DNA from: DASQZT01 sp963728965
GTDB taxonomy: Bacteria > Acidobacteriota > Terriglobia > Bryobacterales > Bryobacteraceae
Direction: 5' to 3'
DNA length: 64,000 nt
NCBI GenBank assembly: GCA_963728965.1
Contig: CAVSMH010000001.1
Location: forward strand, 434,001-498,000
Each line of letters starts with the position of its first letter. The first letter of the stretch is position 1. Of this stretch, positions 50,655 to 59,678 are shown in pieces. Below the pieces are notes generated by a model. That model did not search any database and had not been told where the DNA came from. It saw only the letters and a list, made by a program, of their open reading frames with translations. Both the position numbers and the translations under genes were made by a program.

Positions 50655-52604
50655 CTACCGAGCTGGTGGGGTGGTGGTGGCCGCGGACTCGGCCTTCGCG
50701 AGCGCCCGGCGGATGCACTGCAGCAGCGCCGGCAGATTGACGGGCTTGGTGATCACGGCGTCCATGCCCTCGGCCAGACACTGTTCGTGCTGCTGTTCCG
50801 AGGCGTGTGCGGTTAACGCGACGATCGGCGTGCTGGACCAGGCGGGGACGGCCTGGCGGAACTCTTCCTGGCGAATCAGCCGCGTGGCTTCCAGCCCATC
50901 GACCCCGGGCATCTGTATGTCCATAAGTACGAGGTCAAATCGGGCTTGCAAGAAGCGGTCGTACGCCTCTTGCCCGTTGGCAGCTAACACTACCGTCCAG
51001 CCCTGGCGTCTCAGCATCGAGCAGATGACTTTCTGATTGATGGGGTTATCTTCGGCGACGAGAATGTCCAAGCGGGGAATCGGAGTTTGGCCGACCAATT
51101 CAGGGTGGTTGTCCGGACGCACCGGCTCGGGGCACGCCGGCAGGGATAACTCCACGAAAAACCGGCTCCCCTGTCCCGGCCGGCTCTCGGCCCACAGCCG
51201 CCCTCCCATAAGGTCGACGAGCCGTCGCGTGATGGTCAAGCCAAGCCCGGTGCCGCCGTACTGCCGGCTATGGGAGCCATCGGCCTGGGTAAAGGGCTCG
51301 AAAATGGTCTGTAGCTTCTCTACCGGAATCCCGATGCCGCTGTCGCGCACTTCGAACCGGATGGTGCCTTCGCGCTGCCTGCTCACGGTGACGTCGATGG
51401 CGCCATGCGCGGTGAACTTTACGGCATTGCCCACCAGGTTGATGAGGACCTGCCGGAGGCGAACCGGATCGCCGCGAACCCACGCCGGGCAATCGGGGGC
51501 AAAGACCAGGCTCAATTTCAGGTTCCGTTCGCGCACGGCGATATCGAAGATCTGGAGAGCCTCGTGAAATGCCGCGCGGAACTCGAAATCCACGGCTTCG
51601 ATCGTCATTTTTCCCGCCTCGATCTTCGACAGGTCCAGGATGTCGTTCAGGATGGTAACGAGCGACTGTGCCGCGTTCTGCGCTACCAGCAACTGATCTC
51701 TTTGTTCGGGGTCGGTGCACTGGTCGAGCACCAGGCTGATCATCCCCATCACGCCGTTCATCGGGGTGCGGATCTCGTGGCTCATGTTCGCCAGGAACTC
51801 GCTTTTGAGGCGGGCGGCGTCTTCGGCACTTTCCTTGGCGAGGCGCAACTCCGCATTGACGCGGCTTCGCTCCGCAACCTGCTCTTCGAGCGACCGTCGA
51901 TGCTGCGCGAGTTCGGCGTCCCGCCGGCCGATTTCTTCGAGCATGGTATTGAATGACTCGGCCAGGACGCCCACCTCGTCTGAAGACGACACCGCTACGC
52001 GATCGTGGAAACCGTGCGTCTCGGCGATGCGCTTGGCCACCCTGGCGATACTCAGCAGGGGAGCGGAAACCCGCGATTGCATGGCGAGGGCCAGGATGGC
52101 GGCGACTGCCAGGCTGAGAATGATGATCAGGACTGCGCCGCCCGCATACTGACGCACGACCGAAGCCACCGAGGGCAGCCCCGCTTCGAGGAGCAGCGAG
52201 CCAACCCGCTCTCCATCCACCGTGACGGGGCGTGTGAGGATCAGCGCCCGGCCATCGCGCCGGACTCCCGTGGGAGGCTGCGGCGGACACTCGAACCCGG
52301 CGGCCCGGTGGTAAGTCGCAAAACAACCGGCTTGGGAATCGTACAGCACGGCCGCCCGGACCAGGTCGTCGCTGCGGAGGGAAAAGAGGATTTCGCGCGC
52401 GGCTTTGCGATCGCCGAGCATGATTGCCGGGGCCGACTGGTCCGCCACGATATTGCCGATGGCAGTCACCTGCGCGGTGCGGGACTCCCAGGAGCGTTGG
52501 AGATCGAACCACGTGAATCCGGCCGCGGCAATGACGGCGGCCACCACGCTGCCGGCGGCGATGAGCACGGTAAGTTTCCAACGTAGTGGAAGGTACCGGG
52601 TCAT
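50655..52604 (-). CDS. Membrane-bound hybrid sensor histidine kinase
   Basis: A 649-residue kinase. Membrane helices at about residues 10-32 and 152-175 flank a 120-residue periplasmic sensor of the CHASE8 style (IGNIVADQSAPAIMLGDRKA). HAMP (176-230), a coiled coil, HisKA with His276 in MSHEIRTPMNG, HATPase (NLVGNAVKFTAHG, DSGIGIP, GTGLGLT) and a receiver with Asp562 (VLMDIQMPG) follow. No output domain or partner regulator is adjacent. Its ATG overlaps the stop of the YfiR-like gene (ATGA), with GAAGGA about 10 bases upstream. The operon order suggests that the upstream TonB receptor and YfiR-like protein act with it. Confidence 0.9.
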   Translation of the reverse strand: MTRYLPLRWKLTVLIAAGSVVAAVIAAAGFTWFDLQRSWESRTAQVTAIGNIVADQSAPAIMLGDRKAAREILFSLRSDDLVRAAVLYDSQAGCFATYHRAAGFECPPQPPTGVRRDGRALILTRPVTVDGERVGSLLLEAGLPSVASVVRQYAGGAVLIIILSLAVAAILALAMQSRVSAPLLSIARVAKRIAETHGFHDRVAVSSSDEVGVLAESFNTMLEEIGRRDAELAQHRRSLEEQVAERSRVNAELRLAKESAEDAARLKSEFLANMSHEIRTPMNGVMGMISLVLDQCTDPEQRDQLLVAQNAAQSLVTILNDILDLSKIEAGKMTIEAVDFEFRAAFHEALQIFDIAVRERNLKLSLVFAPDCPAWVRGDPVRLRQVLINLVGNAVKFTAHGAIDVTVSRQREGTIRFEVRDSGIGIPVEKLQTIFEPFTQADGSHSRQYGGTGLGLTITRRLVDLMGGRLWAESRPGQGSRFFVELSLPACPEPVRPDNHPELVGQTPIPRLDILVAEDNPINQKVICSMLRRQGWTVVLAANGQEAYDRFLQARFDLVLMDIQMPGVDGLEATRLIRQEEFRQAVPAWSSTPIVALTAHASEQQHEQCLAEGMDAVITKPVNLPALLQCIRRALAKAESAATTTPPAR

Positions 52605-53140
52605 GTGCCGCGCTTCCTTCGAATCTGGCCGAAGCGCAGGAGGGTGGAACTGATCTCCACCCCGCAGCGCTTGAGCGCCGCCAGATCGACATCAAACCCC
52701 ATGTGGCCGTCAACCACGGCCAGGCTTACCGCCCCGCCGTAGTCCAGGAATTTATCGGTTTCGCCCAGGGTAAGCACGTGGAAGGCGCCGGCAACCTGTA
52801 AGACCGGGGAGATTTCCGCTTTCTTGTCAGTCGCGAAGTAAACGAGATGGCAACAGCGGGGGTCTTCGCCGGGGTGGAATTCCACGAGGCGAACGCCCCT
52901 CCCGTTCACCGTTTTGGCAGCGATAACGGCGCCAAGAACCCGCATGAACGACGGGCGCCCGAGGACGCCGACGACCAGCGGCTCGTTGGAGGCCGGATTC
53001 CCCGGCCAGGTGGAGTAGCGCAAAAAACTGAGGACCGTGGCAGCTCTCAGCTCATCCTCTCCCTCGCCGGCAGGGACGGCTCTGGTCGAAGGAGCCGCGA
53101 CCAGCGCGATACAGAGAATCGATAGTACCTGTGGGCGCAC
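52601..53140 (-). CDS. Periplasmic YfiR-like (DUF4154) protein
   Basis: A 179-residue exported protein from GTG 53140 (signal MRPQVLSILCIALVAAPSTRA); AAGGAG lies 10 bases upstream. A GTG at 53173 would overlap the TonB receptor gene. The YfiR core is visible: AATVLSFLRYSTWPG, PLVVGVLGR, and near the end SLAVVDGHMGFDVDLAALKRCGVEISSTLL. In Pseudomonas YfiR binds and holds back the membrane cyclase YfiN in the periplasm. Here the next gene encodes a kinase with a periplasmic CHASE8-style sensor, so YfiR may hold back that instead. Confidence 0.83.
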   Translation of the reverse strand: MRPQVLSILCIALVAAPSTRAVPAGEGEDELRAATVLSFLRYSTWPGNPASNEPLVVGVLGRPSFMRVLGAVIAAKTVNGRGVRLVEFHPGEDPRCCHLVYFATDKKAEISPVLQVAGAFHVLTLGETDKFLDYGGAVSLAVVDGHMGFDVDLAALKRCGVEISSTLLRFGQIRRKRGT

Positions 53141-53154
53141 CCGGGTCTCGCTCC

Positions 53155-55176
53155 TTAGAACCGTTGCGTCCACCTGATCACGAACAGCCGGCGCACGGGA
53201 ATCGCGGGAAACACCGCTTCCGGAAGGATTTCGATCAGGTGCCGATCGGTCAGGTTCTGCACCGTCAGGCTGATTTCACCCGAGCGGGTTGCTTTCCAGC
53301 CGAGGCGAGCGTCGAGCAGCAGCGCCCCGGGGGTGCCGAACGTCCGGTCGCGCGACCGGGCGCGGGCCATCAGATCGAGCTTGAGATTGCGGCTGAGGTC
53401 GTGCTGCGAACGCAACAGGGCCTGGTGTCGCAGGTCGGACGGAAGCCGATCCCAAACATACGTACCGGTGTCAGATGCCGGCAACCACCGCCTGTCCTTG
53501 ACATAGGAGTAGGAAGGGACCAAGCGCCAGGACTGCCGCACCTGAACGGTCCCGCTGATTTCTCCGCCGTACGATCGCCCAGCACCGAGATTGGTTTCGT
53601 TCAAAAAGAGCGCCGGACCGTTTACGGTCATTTCGGGGTAAGGAGGTGTGGAGATTGCCCGCAGGCGGCCGTAGTCGCTCCGGAACAACGAGAAATCGAC
53701 CGACCAGCGCTGACCCGACTGCCGGCGGTAGCCTGCCTCCAGACTGCGCTCCGTCTCGGAGAGCATGCTTTTTGAGCCTACGAAGAGCAAGGTCACCGGA
53801 AAACCCGCGGCATCGGTCTGGCCGTCGTCCAGCATCAGGTCGCGATCGAACCGGTTGGGCGCCCTGACGGCTCGGGAGAACGCCGCCCAGACAGACTGCC
53901 GGTTGCTGGGTGTATACAGCAGCCGAAAACTGGGCTGGTATTCCGCCTGGCGGACGGAGTGGTAGTCTACCCGGATCCCGGCGGAGGCCATCCAGCGCCC
54001 CGGAACAATCTGCCACTCGTCCCGCGCCACCAGATCGCCAGCCCGGTATACCGACGACACGGGACTAAAGAAGGTATAACGGGTGCCGGTGGCCGTATCC
54101 CAGTACTGTTGATAGCCGGCTCCGCAATAGAACTCATGGTTTTCCGCGATCCGCCAGCGATGCTGGTAATCCACAATGAGGTTGTTCAAATCGGGATTTA
54201 CAAACGGATAGCTGAATCGGCTTTTGTCAAAAGAGACTTGCAGCACGCTTTCTCCGCCGTTCGCGGTGATGTGGCTCCAGCGCGCCTGAACAAATCCGCC
54301 GCTGTAGTGACTGTTTCCAACGACCTTGTCAACGGCGGGCGCCAGAGCGGGGAAGGCGAGCGGGTCGTGGCGCTCGACCATCGAGAAGTCGCCTTCGACC
54401 GACCACTGGTCTCTCTCGCCAGACCGGCCATCGAAGCGGAAGCCGAAGTCTCCACGGTCCATGTCGAGGTCCCGGAGGACCGGCTCCTGATACCCGGACA
54501 CATCGAAGTAGTAGAGGCCCGGCGACCCGTAGCCGGGCGTCCGCCGCTCCAGCTTGCTCCAGACCCGGTACGCGAATGCGTCGCTCGGGGCCGCCCCCCA
54601 ACTTACCTCGGCCGCCGCGCGCAGTTCGTTGCCGCCCACAGCGCCCACCCGTAGTCCCTTGCTGACGGAGGCGCGTTTGGTAATGATATTGATCACGCCA
54701 TTGACGGCATTGGGCCCCCACATGACGGCGCCGGGTCCGCGCACCACCTCAATCTGCTCGATCTCGTCGAGGGGCACATCCACGGCATCCCAACTGAGCC
54801 CCGAAAACAGCGGCATGTAAAGTGGCCGGCCATCGATCATCACCAGGATCTTGTCGCTGTACATCCGGTTCGAACCGCGGGCCGAAATTGCCCACGAGCG
54901 GCCGTCCACACTGAGAACACTGAGCCCTGGCACCCATCGCAAGGCTTCGGGAATGGAAGTGGCGCCGGAGCGCAGGATGTCCTCGGAGGTCAGTACGAAC
55001 ACTGCCGCCGGCGCGCTGGCGAGCTGCTGCGCCTTTCTGCCGACGGAAGTTACCTGAACACTGAAGAGCTCATCGACGCTGAGCTGATCGAGGTTATCAG
55101 TAGGAGCGCCAACGCGCTGAGCGAGAGCGGCTCCCAGACTTGCCACCGCCAACAGGATATGCCGAACAAGCGTCAC
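53155..55176 (-). CDS. TonB-dependent outer-membrane receptor
   Basis: A 673-residue receptor with a signal peptide (HILLAVASLGAALAQ). After it the TonB-box-like region DNLDQLSVDELFSVQVTSVG is followed by a plug (residues about 50-160: PAAVFVLTSEDILRSGATSI, VVRGPGAVMWGPNAVNGVIN, IITK) and a 22-strand-type barrel ending WTQRF. It is of the small BtuB/FhuA-like shape, unlike the two Oar-like receptors. The start is a GTG without a clear Shine-Dalgarno. It leads the operon with the YfiR-like and kinase genes, which is a common trio and suggests signal-linked transport. Confidence 0.9.
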   Translation of the reverse strand: MTLVRHILLAVASLGAALAQRVGAPTDNLDQLSVDELFSVQVTSVGRKAQQLASAPAAVFVLTSEDILRSGATSIPEALRWVPGLSVLSVDGRSWAISARGSNRMYSDKILVMIDGRPLYMPLFSGLSWDAVDVPLDEIEQIEVVRGPGAVMWGPNAVNGVINIITKRASVSKGLRVGAVGGNELRAAAEVSWGAAPSDAFAYRVWSKLERRTPGYGSPGLYYFDVSGYQEPVLRDLDMDRGDFGFRFDGRSGERDQWSVEGDFSMVERHDPLAFPALAPAVDKVVGNSHYSGGFVQARWSHITANGGESVLQVSFDKSRFSYPFVNPDLNNLIVDYQHRWRIAENHEFYCGAGYQQYWDTATGTRYTFFSPVSSVYRAGDLVARDEWQIVPGRWMASAGIRVDYHSVRQAEYQPSFRLLYTPSNRQSVWAAFSRAVRAPNRFDRDLMLDDGQTDAAGFPVTLLFVGSKSMLSETERSLEAGYRRQSGQRWSVDFSLFRSDYGRLRAISTPPYPEMTVNGPALFLNETNLGAGRSYGGEISGTVQVRQSWRLVPSYSYVKDRRWLPASDTGTYVWDRLPSDLRHQALLRSQHDLSRNLKLDLMARARSRDRTFGTPGALLLDARLGWKATRSGEISLTVQNLTDRHLIEILPEAVFPAIPVRRLFVIRWTQRF

Positions 55177-55237
55177 ATTACGCTAATCGGCCGTTTGCCC
55201 GCAGGGCTTGAGGGGGGATATCCAAAAAAAGACCTGG

Positions 55238-56827
55238 CTATTGCCTCATCGCATACGTTTTTTGCGCGGCGTGCAGCAGGGCCTGCGCTTTGGGAAGGCT
55301 CTCGATGGCTTTCAGGACCTCCGGATCCGTGGCCCATGCCGCCCGGTTGGCGGCGTTCTTGTCGAACGCGCGGAAGTAGAATTCGTAGCGCAGGCGGTCC
55401 CGCACCCAATCCCGGTTGGCAGCGAACTCGGCATCCGTGAAGGCAATCTGGTGTTCTTTCAAGTAGGCCTGGAACTTCTCCAAGACCTGTTGATCAGGCT
55501 CCCAGCCTTCCGGCAATTGGGGCTTTTTCGCGCCAAAGTACACCGATGCGAAGCGGTAGAAAGCATCCATGCCCGCAAACGGAATCAGGCGGCGCTGAAA
55601 CAGGTTGGCGCGCGGGCCCTTGTACTTCTCGTCTGGAGTGATGCCACCGCCGCCGTACACCTTACGACCGCTGTCGGTGGCCTTCACGTCCTGGGTATTC
55701 GGCGCGGCTTCTTTGTTGCGGGCATAGAAATACTGCAGGAACGACTGATGGGAATAGTCGCGCTGGATCAGGCGGCCGCTAGGAGTGTAGTAGTGGGCAA
55801 TGGTGAGCAGTAACGCCGCACCCTGGTCGAGCGGGAATTGCGCCTGCACCAAGCCCTTTCCGAAGGTGGTTTCCCCCATGATCCAGGCGCGATCGTGATC
55901 CTGCAGGGCGCCCGAGACGATTTCCGAAGCCGAAGCGGACGTTCCGTTGACCAGCACCACAATGGGATAGTTCTGCGCCAGGGCATTGGCCTTGGCGCGG
56001 AACACCTGCTCGTTCTCCGCGCGGCCATGATGGGAGACGACGGTCTGCCCATTGTGCAGAAACCGGCCGGCGAGGTTCACCGCTTCGGTGACCAGCCCGC
56101 CCCGATTGTCCCGCAAATCGAGAATGAGTCCGTTGATGTTCTGCTCGCCCATCTTGCGGAGCAGGTTGTCGACGTCCTTGGAGATGTTCTGCGCTTCGAA
56201 CGTGCTGACTCCCAGATAGGCGATACCGGCCTTCGCCCAGAACGCGTCCACGTAGCTCGTCTCGATCTCGCCGCGGGTTACGGTAGCTACGTAGGGATCG
56301 GTCAGGCCCTCGCGTTTCACGCTTACCCGCACTTGCGTCCCTTTCTGCCCACGCAACAGGTCGGCCACCGCCGCCGAATCCATGCCTTTCGTGTCTTTAC
56401 CGTCCACGGCCACGATCAAATCGCCGCGGCGAAGGTCGGCTTTCCAGGCCGGCGAGTTGGGGAAAGGCTCCATGACCGCCACCCTCGGCGGATCCGCCAG
56501 GATGGCCATCCCGACCCCGTAGTACTGTGCGTGCTGCCGCCGCTGCATTTCCCGGTACTCGGCCGGGTCGACAAAGCTGGAGTGCGGGTCGAGCGTCTTG
56601 AGCATCCCCGGAATGGCGCCCTGATAGAACGCGTGCTCCGAGGAGACCGGATCGGCGAAGTTCTTCTCGATCAGCGCGTACGCCGCCGCCACGGCCTTCA
56701 TGTCCTTGTCCACATCCTCGGTATTGTTGGATGCGGCGCGGGCGTGGATCTGCGGGCCATACACCGGTGCCAGGAGCACCGAAGCAGCAACGATCACGGC
56801 GGCAAATGCACTATTTCTGATTTTCAT
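55238..56827 (-). CDS. S41 family C-terminal processing peptidase with PDZ domain
   Basis: A 529-residue exported protease (signal MKIRNSAFAAVIVAASVLLA). The PDZ domain spans about residues 100-180 (GVGMAILADPPRVAVMEPFP, DLIVAVDGKD). The peptidase core carries nucleophile Ser299 in NGTSASASEIVSG and Lys324 in TTFGKGLVQ, spaced 25 residues apart as in E. coli Prc. GLILDLRDNRGG is also conserved. A C-terminal helical extension of about 140 residues follows. It probably trims periplasmic proteins. Confidence 0.9.
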   Translation of the reverse strand: MKIRNSAFAAVIVAASVLLAPVYGPQIHARAASNNTEDVDKDMKAVAAAYALIEKNFADPVSSEHAFYQGAIPGMLKTLDPHSSFVDPAEYREMQRRQHAQYYGVGMAILADPPRVAVMEPFPNSPAWKADLRRGDLIVAVDGKDTKGMDSAAVADLLRGQKGTQVRVSVKREGLTDPYVATVTRGEIETSYVDAFWAKAGIAYLGVSTFEAQNISKDVDNLLRKMGEQNINGLILDLRDNRGGLVTEAVNLAGRFLHNGQTVVSHHGRAENEQVFRAKANALAQNYPIVVLVNGTSASASEIVSGALQDHDRAWIMGETTFGKGLVQAQFPLDQGAALLLTIAHYYTPSGRLIQRDYSHQSFLQYFYARNKEAAPNTQDVKATDSGRKVYGGGGITPDEKYKGPRANLFQRRLIPFAGMDAFYRFASVYFGAKKPQLPEGWEPDQQVLEKFQAYLKEHQIAFTDAEFAANRDWVRDRLRYEFYFRAFDKNAANRAAWATDPEVLKAIESLPKAQALLHAAQKTYAMRQ

Positions 56828-56981
56828 GACAGTTATTGGACGGCGGTTGTGAGATTTCGGGCCGACGGCTTGGAGTCGCGCGACGACAAGGCGGGTTCAG
56901 CTCCCTAAAAGGAGTGTAGCATAAGGAGCCGGACGCTCCCGTTTCGCGATGGCACGAGGTTTTTCGGGTAGCATAGGTTGG

Positions 56982-58325
56982 ATGGCAGGGGAAGAGTATG
57001 ACCTGGCGGTGATTGGAACGGGTGCAGCCGCAACCACGGTGGCCTACGCCTGCCGGGAGGCGGGGTGGAGCGTGGCAGTAGTCGACTCGCGGCCGTTCGG
57101 CGGTACTTGCGCCAACCGCGGTTGCGATCCCAAAAAAGTGCTGGTCGGCGCGGCGGAACTGCTGGACTGGGCGCGGCGCATGGAGGGACGAGGCTTCGCC
57201 GCCGGACAGCCGCACATCGACTGGCCCGCCCTGATGCGATTCAAAAAGTCGTTCACCGATCCAGTGCCGGCCGACCGCGAACGCGGTTTCGAGGCTGCCG
57301 GTATTCGGGCGTTCCACGGCGTGGCCCGGTTTCTCGACGCCGCCACCCTGGACATCGATGGCACGGCAATCCGGGCCCGCCGCTTCGTGATCGCAGCGGG
57401 AGCGGCACCCGCACGGCTGCACATTCCCGGCGAAGACCTGCTGATGGACAGCGACGGGTTTCTGGATCTCGAAGCGGTGCCCGCGAGCATCGTCTTTGTG
57501 GGGGGAGGATACATCGCCTTCGAGTTCGCCCATCTGATGGCGCGGGCCGGTGCGCAGGTCACCATCCTGCACCGCGGGGCGCGGCCGCTCGAGCAGTTTG
57601 ACGCCGGAATGATCGCCCGCCTGGTCTCGCATACCCGGAAGATCGGCATTGACCTACGCCTGGGTACGGCGGTGGAAGCGGTGGAAAGGAGCGGCAGCGG
57701 TTTCCGGGTACAGACGTCAAAAGAACCGGTGGAGGCGCAACTGGCGGTGCATGCCGCCGGTCGCCCGCCACAGATCGAACCCTTGAACCTGCCCGCCGCC
57801 GGGATCGAGGCTAGCGCCCGCGGCGTGACGGTCAACCCGTTCCTCCAGAGTGTCACCAACCCGCAGATCTATGCCGTCGGCGATGTGGCGGCCAGTGGCG
57901 GCCCACCCCTGACGCCGGTGGCGGGATACGAAGGTCGCATCGCCGCCGCCAACCTGCTGCGCGGCAATCACCGGCAAGTGGACTACCGGGGGGTCGCCAG
58001 CGCGGTCTTCACCGTCCCGCCGCTGGCGATGGTGGGCCTCACCGAAGAAGCCGCCGGTAAGCAGGGGCTGGATTACGAGGTGCGCGAAGGCGATTCCACG
58101 GGATGGTACTCTTCCCGGCGGATCGCCGAAGAGTGCTCGGGATTCAAGGTCCTGCTCGACCGGGCCAGCGGGCGCCTGCTGGGAGCCCATCTTCTCGGCG
58201 AAAGCGCAGCCGAACTGATCAACGTGTTCGCGCTGGCGATTCGCACCGGTCTGACCGGGGAGCAGGTCAAGGAGCCGTTGTACGCGTATCCCACGCACGG
58301 CTCGAACATCCAGTACATGGTTTGA
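56982..58325 (+). CDS. FAD-dependent pyridine nucleotide-disulfide oxidoreductase, atypical C-terminus
   Basis: A 447-residue flavoprotein with the redox disulfide Cys43-Cys48 (GGTCANRGCDPKK), FAD motif IGTGAAATTVAY and a second nucleotide motif FVGGGYIAFEFAH. The usual C-terminal HPTxSE pair that activates the disulfide is replaced by YAYPTHGSNIQY, so the mechanism must differ. The start MAGEEYD is preferred to ATG 56949; a TAGCAT box at 56969-56974 lies 7 bases before it. The gene is followed 2 bases later by the ABC importer genes, which is unusual. Substrate unknown (glutathione or mercuric-reductase-like relatives). Confidence 0.83.
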   Translation: MAGEEYDLAVIGTGAAATTVAYACREAGWSVAVVDSRPFGGTCANRGCDPKKVLVGAAELLDWARRMEGRGFAAGQPHIDWPALMRFKKSFTDPVPADRERGFEAAGIRAFHGVARFLDAATLDIDGTAIRARRFVIAAGAAPARLHIPGEDLLMDSDGFLDLEAVPASIVFVGGGYIAFEFAHLMARAGAQVTILHRGARPLEQFDAGMIARLVSHTRKIGIDLRLGTAVEAVERSGSGFRVQTSKEPVEAQLAVHAAGRPPQIEPLNLPAAGIEASARGVTVNPFLQSVTNPQIYAVGDVAASGGPPLTPVAGYEGRIAAANLLRGNHRQVDYRGVASAVFTVPPLAMVGLTEEAAGKQGLDYEVREGDSTGWYSSRRIAEECSGFKVLLDRASGRLLGAHLLGESAAELINVFALAIRTGLTGEQVKEPLYAYPTHGSNIQYMV

Positions 58326-58327
58326 GC

Positions 58328-59083
58328 GTGATTCTCGAAATCCGCAACGTCTCGTGCGCGCTGGGCGGCAGGGTCATCCTCCGCGACATCAGCCTGGATA
58401 TCGAGGAAGGCGAAACGGTGGTGCTGCTGGGCCGCAGCGGCTCGGGGAAGACCACTCTGCTCAAAACGGTCAACGGCCTGGTACCGGCGACCGCGGGGGA
58501 GATTCGTTTCGAAGGAAAGCCGGCGGGCGAATGGGATCCCATCCTGTTACGGCGGCGCATGGGGTACGTGATTCAAGATGCCGGCTTGTTCCCCCATTGG
58601 ACCGTGGAAGCCAATGTGGGGGCCGTTCCACGGCTGGAGAACTGGCAGGCGGGCGCGATTGCGGACCGGGTCGAGCTGCTGCTGGCCGCCGTCGGGCTGG
58701 ATCCGGCCGAATTCCGCGCGCGCTATCCGCGCGAACTCTCGGGCGGGCAGAAGCAGCGCGTGGGAATCGCGCGTGCGCTCGCGGCCGACCCGCCCCTGCT
58801 GCTGCTCGATGAGCCTTTCGCCGCGCTGGACCCGATCACCCGTTTCGATCTCCAGCGGCAGTTTCTGGAATTGCGGCGCTCGGTGCGGAAAACCGCGCTG
58901 TTTGTCACCCACGATATCCGCGAAGCCCTGATGATGGCTTCGCGGGTGGCTCTGCTCAGAGAGGGCGCACTCGACCTGCTGCTGACTCCCGAGGAATTCC
59001 TGCGGGCGCAGTCCGCGGAGGCGCGGGCGTTTCTGGCGGGCCTGGAGGAACACTGGAGGCGAGATGAACGGCCGCGGGTCTGA
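58328..59083 (+). CDS. OpuC/OsmV-type ABC transporter ATPase
   Basis: A 251-residue ATPase starting with GTG. Walker A GRSGSGKTT, Q-loop, signature LSGGQKQR, Walker B LLLLDEP and the switch His (FVTHD) are all present. It lacks the C-terminal CBS domains of longer ProV/OpuCA proteins. With the permease and binding protein it forms a quaternary-ammonium/osmoprotectant-type importer. The start TTG 58322, which would overlap the stop of the reductase gene, is an alternative. Confidence 0.9.
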   Translation: MILEIRNVSCALGGRVILRDISLDIEEGETVVLLGRSGSGKTTLLKTVNGLVPATAGEIRFEGKPAGEWDPILLRRRMGYVIQDAGLFPHWTVEANVGAVPRLENWQAGAIADRVELLLAAVGLDPAEFRARYPRELSGGQKQRVGIARALAADPPLLLLDEPFAALDPITRFDLQRQFLELRRSVRKTALFVTHDIREALMMASRVALLREGALDLLLTPEEFLRAQSAEARAFLAGLEEHWRRDERPRV

Positions 59084-59678
59084 GATCTTGCTGCTCACCC
59101 TGGAACACCTGGAACTGGTGGCGGTAACCATTGTGATCGCCGCCGCCATCGCGCTTCCCGCGGCGGTGCTGCTGGTGCGGCGAGCGAGCCTGCGCCGGTG
59201 GATTCTCGGTTTCACCAACCTGGCGCAGACCATACCCAGCCTGGCGTTATTCGGGTTCCTGTTGCCGCTCCCGCTCATCGGGGGCATTGGCAAACGCACC
59301 GCGATCATCGCTCTTTGCCTCTACGCGCTGCTGCCCATTCTGCGGAACACGCTGGTAGGCATTCTGGGCGTCGATCCGGCGGTGCGCGAATCGGCGGTGG
59401 CGATCGGTATGACGAACCGGCAGGTGCTCTGGCAGGTGGAGCTACCCCTGGCCGTGCCCTCGATTGTCGCCGGTCTGCGCATCGCTACGGTCACCACGAT
59501 CGGTACCGCGACCATCGCCGCGGCCATCGGCGCGGGCGGCCTCGGCGTATTTATTTTCCGTGGCATCTCCATGGTGGACACGGCCACTGTGCTGGCGGGG
59601 GCGGTTCCCGCCGCGATCCTGGCGCTGCTCGCCGACGAAGGACTGGAATGGATCGAACGAAAGCTCTCGCCCTTTTGA
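59064..59678 (+). CDS. OpuC-type ABC permease
   Basis: A 204-residue permease with about five membrane helices. The EAA-like loop reads RESAVAIGMTNRQVLWQVELPLAVPSI. TIGTATIAAAIGAGGLG is a typical OpuCB/YehW segment. It overlaps the ATPase gene by 20 bases and the binding-protein gene by 31 bases. Only one permease gene is present, so it may function as a homodimer. Confidence 0.88.
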   Translation: MNGRGSEILLLTLEHLELVAVTIVIAAAIALPAAVLLVRRASLRRWILGFTNLAQTIPSLALFGFLLPLPLIGGIGKRTAIIALCLYALLPILRNTLVGILGVDPAVRESAVAIGMTNRQVLWQVELPLAVPSIVAGLRIATVTTIGTATIAAAIGAGGLGVFIFRGISMVDTATVLAGAVPAAILALLADEGLEWIERKLSPF

